The translations under genes were made by a program, and so were the position numbers. Under the pieces are notes generated by a model. That model was not told the DNA's origin, searched no databases, and was given only the letters and a program-made list of their open reading frames with translations. A DNA stretch of 50,384 nucleotides from Alphaproteobacteria bacterium (lineage in GTDB: Bacteria > Pseudomonadota > Alphaproteobacteria > UBA11222), in assembly GCA_009693835.1 (NCBI GenBank), contig SHWM01000008.1, forward strand, positions 1-50,384, written 5' to 3'. Below are positions 44,998 through 50,384 of this stretch, piece after piece. Within the stretch, counting starts at the first letter, position 1, and every line of letters begins with the position of its first letter.

Positions 44998-46602
44998 CCG
45001 CTGATATTCCGACATCGCCTGCGGCGTGTCCAGATCGAGCAGCACCGCCGCATCATCCATCGGCACTTCGCAGACCAAATCCTGATTTTCGCCGATCAGA
45101 TGCCGCGCACCCGTATCGCCAGAGACGTGCAGCATTTCAGCAAAGAACCGCGCGCCGAACAGCACCGGATTACCGCGTTTGCCCTGAAAAGTGGGCACGC
45201 AGATCGCGCGCCCTTCCGCCGGATCAAAGGCCGAAATCAGTTTGCGCAGATGATCAGCGCGAATGTCCGGCATATCACCCAGACACACCAGCACGCCCTC
45301 CACATCTTCTGGCAACGCTTTAATTCCTGCACGCAGCGAACTGCTCAGCCCCTGGACGTAATCCGGATTATGCACAAAGGTCACGCGGCAGTCCGTCAGC
45401 GCCGCCCTCACCTGCTTTTCCTCATGCCCGGTGACGGCAATGCAGGTGGATATGCCCGCCGCCTCAATCTGTGCCGCAACGCCCGCAATCATGGTCCGTC
45501 CCCCCAGGCGGGTCAGCAATTTATTCTGCGGCCCCATGCGTTGCGAGCGCCCCGCAGCCAGCAGCAGCGCCGCGATATACGGGGCCTTGCGCGCCACCGG
45601 CGCACGGCCCGCGCGCGGCTGCGGACGGGTGGGAATTTCTTTCAGCAAACCGCCCGCCCCCATGCGCATTATATCTTCAGGCGTGACGGGCACATCGGCC
45701 ATCAGACGTTGCAGAACCCAGTCAAACCCGTTCAGCTTTGGCGACCTCGCACAGCTTGGTAGCCCTACCACCGGCACATTGCCGACCCGCCCGAGCAGCA
45801 GCAGATTGCCCGGATCAACCGGCATGCCTATATGCAGCACCTCGCCGCCCGCCGCCTCTATTGCCGCCGGTATCACATCGCGCCGGTCGACTATGGCTGA
45901 CGCGCCAAAGATAAATACCGGCGAGCACCCCGCATCCATCAGCTCCCGGATCATTGCAGCAACTGCGCCCGCGTCATGCGGACAGGGGCGCTCCAGAACC
46001 TGATGGGTTCCCATATGCGCGAGACGTCCGGTCAGCGCAGCCAGGTTTTTATCCAGCAGGCTTTTCTTGCCGCCGGGCAGCAGGGTCGAAACCAGCCCCG
46101 TAAGACGCCCCCGCCAGGGCGCGACGCGCAGCAGCGGCTGTGGCAGCAGCGCCAGCGCGCGGTCAAATTTGCCGCGCGGCGCGGCGAACGGGATGATTTT
46201 GATGGTTGCCACCATCTGCCCCTTTTCCACCGGCTCGTAAGGGGTCACCGTGGCGATGGTGATGCTTTCATCGACGAGATTGATCTCATCCACGAGCGTC
46301 CGGTCGATGACAGCTAGACCATCCATCGCGGCGAACAGATTGGCGCGCCCGGTGAACGCCGCTCCCACCGTGATATGCGTTCCTGCGCAGGCCCGCGCCA
46401 GGCTATTGGCGGCCGCGTCTTCACCGATATCGCCTGGCTCAAGCCGGGCCGCGATTACACTTGCAACACCCGAGGCGTTCAGATCGGCAATATCCTGCGC
46501 TGACAGCACCCGGCCCTTGCTGAACACGCGCCCGCCAACGCGCACCGAATGCGCCAATATCGCACCCTCCGCCTGGCTTAACGCGAGTTCGCCAAAAATC
46601 AT
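44989..46602 (-). CDS. Molybdopterin-binding (MoCF) and MobA-like nucleotidyltransferase fusion protein
   Basis: The protein has 537 residues. The N-terminal half resembles MoeA/MogA-type molybdopterin-binding domains (VGAAFTGRANLFAAMDGLAV; FIFGASAIVDRRDVIPAAIE; MPVDPGNLLLLGRVGNVPVV; GLPSCARSPKLNGFDWVLQR). The C-terminal half (from about 340) is a MobA/MocA nucleotidyltransferase: AALLLAAGRSQRMGPQNKLL, VHNPDYVQGLSSSLRAGIKA, CLGDMPDIRADHLRKL. MocA transfers CMP to molybdopterin, as needed by xanthine dehydrogenase- and CO dehydrogenase-type enzymes. The ATG overlaps the stop of the XdhC gene upstream by 4 bases. Combining both activities in one chain would let cofactor binding and cytidylation occur together. 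Confidence 0.88.
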   Translation of the reverse strand: MIFGELALSQAEGAILAHSVRVGGRVFSKGRVLSAQDIADLNASGVASVIAARLEPGDIGEDAAANSLARACAGTHITVGAAFTGRANLFAAMDGLAVIDRTLVDEINLVDESITIATVTPYEPVEKGQMVATIKIIPFAAPRGKFDRALALLPQPLLRVAPWRGRLTGLVSTLLPGGKKSLLDKNLAALTGRLAHMGTHQVLERPCPHDAGAVAAMIRELMDAGCSPVFIFGASAIVDRRDVIPAAIEAAGGEVLHIGMPVDPGNLLLLGRVGNVPVVGLPSCARSPKLNGFDWVLQRLMADVPVTPEDIMRMGAGGLLKEIPTRPQPRAGRAPVARKAPYIAALLLAAGRSQRMGPQNKLLTRLGGRTMIAGVAAQIEAAGISTCIAVTGHEEKQVRAALTDCRVTFVHNPDYVQGLSSSLRAGIKALPEDVEGVLVCLGDMPDIRADHLRKLISAFDPAEGRAICVPTFQGKRGNPVLFGARFFAEMLHVSGDTGARHLIGENQDLVCEVPMDDAAVLLDLDTPQAMSEYQRLV

Positions 46603-47285
46603 GTAACCGCGCCGCCGCGCAGGATCGAGGTCATTTGCGCCAATATGGAGATGGCGATTTCCGCCGGGCTTTTGGCGCCGATCGCCAGACCGACCGGGCC
46701 ATGAATGCGCGCCAGCGCCGCGTCGCCAAATCCTGCCCGGCGCAAACGCTCAAGCCGGGCGGCATGGGTTTTCTTGCTGCCCAGGCAGCCGATATAAAAA
46801 CTGTCGCTGTTCAGCGCCGTGCTTAACGCCGCGTCATCCAGCTTCGGGTCATGGGTCAGTGTGACGATGGCCGTTCGCGCATCGGGGCGTAATTCCGCGA
46901 CGCCCGCATCCGGCCATTCGGTCAGCAGCGCCACGCCGGGAAAGCGTTCGGCGGTGGCGAAGGCGCGGCGCGGATCGATGATCGTCACGTCATACCCGGC
47001 CACCGCCGCCATTTGGGCCAGCGGCTGCGCGATATGCACCGCGCCGGCAATCAGCAGCCGCAGGGGGGAATTGAAAACATTGATGAACACCTCGCCCCCG
47101 GCAGTTTCCACCGTGCGGGCCTTGTCTTCGCGCAGCGCGATACGGGCCTGTTGCGCCAGCTCCGTCTGTTCCTTATCCGAAGGGTAAATCAGTTCTTCTT
47201 TACCCGTCGCAAGATGGGTCGCCAGCGCCACGGCGCGTTTACCGGCTCGGTCCTGCAATAGTTGTTCGAGGATTGGCTTTTGCAT
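46599..47285 (-). CDS. XdhC-family protein, C-terminal (Rossmann) part as a separate gene
   Basis: The protein has 228 residues with a Rossmann-type domain typical of the C-terminal half of XdhC/CoxF: LRLLIAGAVHIAQPLAQMAA, GYDVTIIDPRRAFATAERFP, TIVTLTHD-like AIVTLTHDPKLDDAAL, FYIGCLGSKKTHAARLERLR, HGPVGLAIGAKSPAEIAISI. XdhC proteins bind the molybdenum cofactor and help insert the sulfurated form into hydroxylases. It begins with a variable N-terminal region. It overlaps its neighbours by one base upstream (TAATG) and four bases downstream (ATGA). Confidence 0.9.
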   Translation of the reverse strand: MQKPILEQLLQDRAGKRAVALATHLATGKEELIYPSDKEQTELAQQARIALREDKARTVETAGGEVFINVFNSPLRLLIAGAVHIAQPLAQMAAVAGYDVTIIDPRRAFATAERFPGVALLTEWPDAGVAELRPDARTAIVTLTHDPKLDDAALSTALNSDSFYIGCLGSKKTHAARLERLRRAGFGDAALARIHGPVGLAIGAKSPAEIAISILAQMTSILRGGAVT

Positions 47286-47605
47286 TAATCCACACGCTCG
47301 ACATACACCTTGATCTTCCCGCCGCAGGCAAGGCCCACTTCCCAGGCCTGGGAGTTACTGACGCCAAACTCCAGAAGCTTCGGCGCGCCAGACTGAATAA
47401 TGTCCTGCGCCTCCACCACCACGGCGCCTTCGATGCAGCCGCCCGATACCGATCCCACGAAGCGCCCATCTTCATGCACCGCCAGCTGGCTGCCCGCCGG
47501 GCGCGGCGCCGATCCCCAGGTCGTGGTCACAGTGGCAAGCGCGACGCCCGCCCCTTCACCCCGCCAGGCTGCCGCCTGTTCCAGAACCCTGTCGTGATTT
47601 TCCAT
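47285..47605 (-). CDS. XdhC-family protein, N-terminal (CoxI) part as a separate gene
   Basis: The protein has 106 residues and corresponds to the N-terminal XdhC/CoxI domain (PF02625 type): ALATVTTTWGSAPRPAGSQL, GRFVGSVSGGCIEGAVVVEA, WEVGLACGGKIKVYVE. The GLACGG and SGGCIEG elements are family marks. In many bacteria this domain and the Rossmann domain are one chain; here they are consecutive genes. It lies 15 bases after the coxE stop, in the same transcription unit. Confidence 0.92.
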   Translation of the reverse strand: MENHDRVLEQAAAWRGEGAGVALATVTTTWGSAPRPAGSQLAVHEDGRFVGSVSGGCIEGAVVVEAQDIIQSGAPKLLEFGVSNSQAWEVGLACGGKIKVYVERVD

Positions 47606-47620
47606 TATCCTGTTATCCCT

Positions 47621-48823
47621 CTATCCTGCGCTCAGTTCCTTACGGAATTTTTCAACCCCAAAGCCTGTCTGCGGCCGGTTCAACGCCTCCGCCAGCGCCA
47701 TCAGACTATCAAGATTATGCGCCGCGCGAAACTCATCCACATGGGGTAAAATCGCCCTAACTCCCATGGATTTGGGGGCAAAGGCGTCATAACGCAAGAG
47801 CGGGTTGAGCCAGATCAGCCTGCGGCAGCTTTTATGCAGACGCTCGATTTCCGGGCCAATGCCCGCTGCCGCATCCCGGTCCAGCCCGTCGGAAATCAGG
47901 ATCACCACTGGCCCCTGCGCCAATACGCGGCGCGACCACCGTATATTGAATTCACGCAGGCAATGGCCGATGCGGGTGCCGCCGTCCCAGTCAGCCACGA
48001 TTTCCGTAACCCGGCGCATCGCCGCATCCACATCACGCTCGCGCAGCAGATGCGAGATATTGGTCAGCCGCGTACCGAACACAAAGCTGTACACCCGGTC
48101 CTGCGCGCCGGTGATGGCGTGCATGAAATGCAGCAGCATCCGGCTATAACGGCTCATGGACCCGGAAATATCGCATAACAGCACCAAAGGCGGATGCCGG
48201 TGGCGGGGCCGTTTGAAACTCAGGTTTATTACGCCGCCGCGCCGCAGGCTTTGGCGCAGCGTGCCGTGCATGTCCACCCGGTCGCCGCTAGAACCCGCGC
48301 GGAAGCGCCGTGTACGGATATTCTGAAGCGGCAGGCGCAGTTTCCGGATGGCCGCTCTTGCCGCATCCAGCTCCGCCAGGCTCATCTGCTCAAAATCTTT
48401 CTTGCGCAGCATTTCCTGATCGGAAAAACTCAAAGCCGCGTCAAATTCCAGATCCGGCTCGCCCTCCATCGCCCGTGGCGCCGCCTGGGGCAGCATGGCC
48501 TCAGCCAGACGGCGTGACGCCGTTTCGTCTTTGGGCGCGGATGGCGCGCTGATTGACGGCAGCATCAGCGCCATGGCGCGCCTCAGCAAATCGGGATCGC
48601 GCCAGAACAGGTGAAACGCCTGATCAAACAGGGCCTGTTCCGTGTGTTTCGAGACGAACACGGCCCGCAGCACCCCATAAAAATCATCGCGCCGGAGAAG
48701 GCCAACAGCTTCAAGCGCCGTCACGGCGTCCAGCACCCGATCAGAGCCTACCGGCATGCCGCTGGCGCGCAACAGACGCCCGAAATGCAGGATATTGTCG
48801 GCGAGTTTGCCCGCAGCCTGCAT
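47621..48823 (-). CDS. coxE: VWA-domain protein of CoxE type
   Basis: The protein has 400 residues. A CoxE-type N-terminal region (VLRAVFVSKHTEQALFDQAF, FHLFWRDPDLLRRAM) is followed by a von Willebrand A domain with the MIDAS motif DISGS in LLCDISGSMSRYSRML and GTRIGHCLREFNIRWSRRVL. CoxE works with the MoxR-type ATPase CoxD in maturing the metal centre of CO dehydrogenase and similar molybdenum hydroxylases. The ATG at 48823 has no obvious ribosome site because a palindromic element starts only five bases upstream; an alternative downstream start is possible but none is clearly better. Confidence 0.9.
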   Translation of the reverse strand: MQAAGKLADNILHFGRLLRASGMPVGSDRVLDAVTALEAVGLLRRDDFYGVLRAVFVSKHTEQALFDQAFHLFWRDPDLLRRAMALMLPSISAPSAPKDETASRRLAEAMLPQAAPRAMEGEPDLEFDAALSFSDQEMLRKKDFEQMSLAELDAARAAIRKLRLPLQNIRTRRFRAGSSGDRVDMHGTLRQSLRRGGVINLSFKRPRHRHPPLVLLCDISGSMSRYSRMLLHFMHAITGAQDRVYSFVFGTRLTNISHLLRERDVDAAMRRVTEIVADWDGGTRIGHCLREFNIRWSRRVLAQGPVVILISDGLDRDAAAGIGPEIERLHKSCRRLIWLNPLLRYDAFAPKSMGVRAILPHVDEFRAAHNLDSLMALAEALNRPQTGFGVEKFRKELSAG

Positions 48824-48827
48824 CCAG

Positions 48828-48904
48828 CTAGTGGTCCGATTCTAACATTCGCATCCCTTTCCGGTGCGCTCTATTGCGAATGTTAGAATCATAAGGACCA
48901 CTAG
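48828..48904. repeat. Palindromic repeat element 1 (CTAGTGG ends)
   Basis: A 77-base element. The left arm (48828-48853) reads CTAGTGGTCC then GATTCTAACATTCGCA. The right arm reads TGCGAATGTTAGAATC (48875-48890), ATAA, then GGACCACTAG (48895-48904). The 21-base loop is 48854-48874. The arms are complementary except for the ATAA bulge. The form suggests a MITE or REP-like mobile element, and the end CTAGTGG is shared with the second element. It lies directly upstream of coxE. Confidence 0.8.
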
Positions 48905-48917
48905 CAAATATAAGTTT

Positions 48918-48997
48918 CTAGCGGAGTTTATGGATTTGCCATTCGCAACAGAGAAAATGGCAAGGTGAGGAGCGAATGTCAAATCCACTCCACTAAG
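48918..48997. repeat. Palindromic repeat element 2 (related to element 1)
   Basis: The left arm (48918-48946) contains CTAGCGGAGT, then TTATGGATTTGCCATTCGC. The right arm (about 48972-48997) reads GCGAATGTCAAATCCACTCC then ACTAAG. The arms are imperfect complements. Both elements share CTAG(T/C)GG ends and an inner (A/C)CATTCGC. The element supplies the TAG stop codon of the upstream ATPase gene. On the minus strand the right arm includes TTGACA, so an outward promoter is possible. Confidence 0.7.
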
Positions 48998-49907
48998 CCG
49001 TGCCGGTCTGTGCGCGGATCTGTTCGAGAATTTTTCCCGCCTCACCGCCATGGATGCGGGCAATATCGTCCTGATATTTCAGCAGAACGCCCAGCGTGTC
49101 ATTGATGGTCTGCGGGTCCAGCGCGATTTTATCGAGCGCCGTCAGCGCGCTGGCCCAATCTATCGATTCTGCCACGCCGGGCGCCTTGAACAGATCGCGT
49201 TTGCGCAGTTCCTGCACGAATCCAACCACTTCTGCGGCCAGCCGCGCATTGGCCTCCGGCGCCCTGGCGTGCAGGATTTCCAGTTCCCGCGCCGCATCGG
49301 GATAATCGATCCAGTGATACAGACAGCGCCTTTTCAGCGCGTCGTGAATTTCCCGCGTGCGGTTGGAGGTGAGGATCACAATCGGCGGATGAACTGCGCG
49401 CACCGTGCCGATCTCCGGCACCGAAACCTGGAAATCCGACAGCACTTCCAGCAGATAGGCCTCGAAGGGTTCATCGGCGCGGTCGATTTCGTCGATCAAA
49501 AGCACTGGCGGCCCGGCAATATCGGGCTCCAGCGCCTGTAATATGGGCCTTTTGATCAGGAAGCGTTCAGAGAAAATGTCGGTGCCCAGCTCGCGGCGGT
49601 CGTGCGCCCCCTCGGCCTCGGCCAGGCGGATCTCGATCATCTGAGCGGCATAGTTCCATTCATAGACGGCGCTGCCCGTATCCAGCCCCTCATAGCATTG
49701 CAGCCGCAACAGCCGCCGCCCCAGGGAACGGGCCAGTACCTTGGCGATCTCGGTTTTACCAACGCCTGCCTCCCCCTCCAGGAACAGCGGACGCCCAAGC
49801 TTGAGGGCCAGAAACAGCACGGTCGCCAGCGGCCGGCCGGCAATATAGCCGTCCGAGTGCAGTAATTTCAGGGTTTCATCAATCGATGTGGGGATGGGAT
49901 ATGTCAT
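48993..49907 (-). CDS. coxD: MoxR-type AAA ATPase (CoxD)
   Basis: The protein has 304 residues from ATG 49907; another ATG 18 bases upstream is possible and neither has a strong ribosome site. AAA features are Walker A in LEGEAGVGKTEIAKVLARSL, LQCYEGLDTGSAVYEWNYA typical of CoxD, Walker B in PVLLIDEIDRADEPFEAYLL, and the sensor region ILTSNRTREIHDALKRRC. It uses ATP, with CoxE, to mature the active site of CO dehydrogenase-like molybdenum enzymes. No structural coxMSL genes are in the window. The gene ends at a TAG in the repeat element downstream. It is divergent from the tRNA-Thr gene. Confidence 0.9.
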   Translation of the reverse strand: MTYPIPTSIDETLKLLHSDGYIAGRPLATVLFLALKLGRPLFLEGEAGVGKTEIAKVLARSLGRRLLRLQCYEGLDTGSAVYEWNYAAQMIEIRLAEAEGAHDRRELGTDIFSERFLIKRPILQALEPDIAGPPVLLIDEIDRADEPFEAYLLEVLSDFQVSVPEIGTVRAVHPPIVILTSNRTREIHDALKRRCLYHWIDYPDAARELEILHARAPEANARLAAEVVGFVQELRKRDLFKAPGVAESIDWASALTALDKIALDPQTINDTLGVLLKYQDDIARIHGGEAGKILEQIRAQTGTA

Positions 49908-49966
49908 GGCGCCAGAATAAGCCATTGGGCGCGCTTCGGAAAGGTGTCGTATTCTCTCAGGGTATC

Positions 49967-49995
49967 TTGCCAGTATTGGCCTCTGCGCGTATGTT
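49967..49995 (+). promoter_or_regulatory. Promoter for tRNA-Thr
   Basis: TTGCCA at 49967-49972, a 17-base spacer, and TATGTT at 49990-49995 lie 20 bases before the tRNA gene. Spacing and position support a sigma-70 promoter with a short leader. Confidence 0.55.
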
Positions 49996-50015
49996 CCGCC
50001 GGCCATCGTAAAAAT

Positions 50016-50091
50016 GCCGGCTTAGCTCAGATGGTAGAGCACCTGATTTGTAATCAGGGGGTCGCGGGTTCGATTCCTGCAGCCGGCACCA
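50016..50091 (+). tRNA. tRNA-Thr (UGU)
   Basis: A 76-base cloverleaf with encoded CCA. The acceptor stem GCCGGCT pairs with AGCCGGC. The anticodon stem CCTGA/TCAGG encloses the loop TTTGTAA with anticodon TGT. The T-arm is GCGGGTTCGATTCCTGC. The following DNA differs in character, which is compatible with an integration site at its 3' end, though no integrase is seen in the window. Confidence 0.92.
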
Positions 50092-50213
50092 ATAAAATCA
50101 ATATGTTATTGAAACTCACAGCCAACCTTTATTCCTCATGGGACACTGGCGGGACACTTGGCGGAAACAAAACCGGCCAGACGCGGCAATCAATCCACAG
50201 AACGCGCTCTTCA

Positions 50214-50384
50214 TTAGATAATCTGACGACGAACAGTAAGAGATCGACGAGCGTCCCATACAAACCCAAGCTCATCCAGGCGGCTGCGGCGGTCGGGAGA
50301 GAGCTTGTCACGGGCACTTCTTTGAGTGTGCACCCACCTACCAAGCGGATACTCTCCCTCCAAACGCAGTCGTGGCACTAGGCA
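50214..50384 (-). CDS. Protein with helicase-associated (HA) domain, C-terminal fragment
   Basis: A minus-strand frame open from the right edge to a TAA at 50214-50216 encodes 56 residues. They include GEYPLGRWVHTQRSARDKLS, PDRRSRLDELGFVWDARRSL and TVRRQII. The pattern LG.WV..QR...LS.ERR..LD.LGF.WD is that of helicase-associated (PF03457-type) domains, which occur in repeated tandem copies in large, often mobile or phage-linked proteins. The bulk of the gene lies outside the window. It ends 122 bases from tRNA-Thr. Confidence 0.75.
   Translation of the reverse strand, partial: CLVPRLRLEGEYPLGRWVHTQRSARDKLSPDRRSRLDELGFVWDARRSLTVRRQII

Noticed and set aside
48918..48997. TTGACA in repeat element 2 as a real promoter
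   Set aside because: With a 17-base spacer the -10 would be CATTTT, which is weak; noted only as a possibility.
50092..50213. Integrase gene next to tRNA-Thr
   Set aside because: No integrase motif is seen in any frame of this short stretch.
1..50384. CRISPR arrays, rRNA genes or complete transposases
   Set aside because: No regularly spaced direct repeats, rRNA segments or transposase motifs were seen.

Overview
The window looks like chromosomal DNA of a GC-rich alphaproteobacterium. Pointers are the Usg-like protein, the divergent fliX/flgI pair beside a single-cysteine dksA, a cysteine-free ribosomal protein L31, an alpha-type HisRS, a one-chain biotin-dependent acyl-CoA carboxylase, and the elongator tRNA-Met sequence. 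I cannot name a genus. Genes are tightly packed, with frequent start/stop overlaps.

Layout. 1-4127: three tandem minus-strand DUF1329 genes encoding exported proteins, the last running off the left edge. 4284-10729: a dihydroorotase, a Usg-like gene, an AcuI/YhdH-type acrylyl-CoA reductase, tRNA-Met and a 1129-residue single-chain acyl-CoA carboxylase. 10730-11083 has no gene and holds an imperfect repeat-like palindrome. 11084-19104: a glutathione transferase, a small unknown protein, dksA, fliX, then a chimera in which the export signal and first part of FlgI are fused in frame to a cyclopropane-fatty-acid synthase, translationally coupled to a GPH-type transporter. A serine hydrolase and a CorA transporter follow.

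19107-29529 is a catabolic block: an isocitrate/isopropylmalate-type dehydrogenase, an amidohydrolase, a BKACE (DUF849) enzyme, three tandem OFA-like major facilitator transporters, a ThDP enzyme closer to 2-hydroxyacyl-CoA lyase than to oxalyl-CoA decarboxylase, and a class III CoA-transferase. The last two plus the nearest transporter form a coupled operon resembling oxalate catabolism, but probably acting on other 2-hydroxy acids and releasing formyl-CoA. 29666-32869 holds two decaying genes, a universal-stress-like gene and a Lon-family protease gene, with three frameshifts and one nonsense codon between them.

32935-44997 is mostly housekeeping: an alpha/beta hydrolase, L31, a TetR regulator, a metallo-beta-lactamase-fold enzyme, an AhpD-like protein, HisRS, an orphan HigA-type antitoxin, an enoyl-CoA hydratase-like protein, a complete sulfate ABC transporter (binding protein-CysT-CysW-CysA), phosphoglycerate mutase and a sirtuin. 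44989-49907 is a molybdenum-hydroxylase maturation cluster (MoxR/CoxD ATPase, CoxE, split XdhC, and a molybdopterin-binding/MobA-like fusion) without structural subunits in view; two related palindromic elements sit between its first two genes. The right edge has tRNA-Thr followed by the 3' end of a gene with a helicase-associated domain, which may mark the start of an island.

Most striking are the FlgI-CFA chimera under a possible sigma-54 promoter, the lyase/CoA-transferase/triple-transporter cluster, two separate tandem triplications, the paired palindromic elements, and the localized gene decay at 29666-32869. All functional calls come from reading the sequence and remembered family features; no database search was run.
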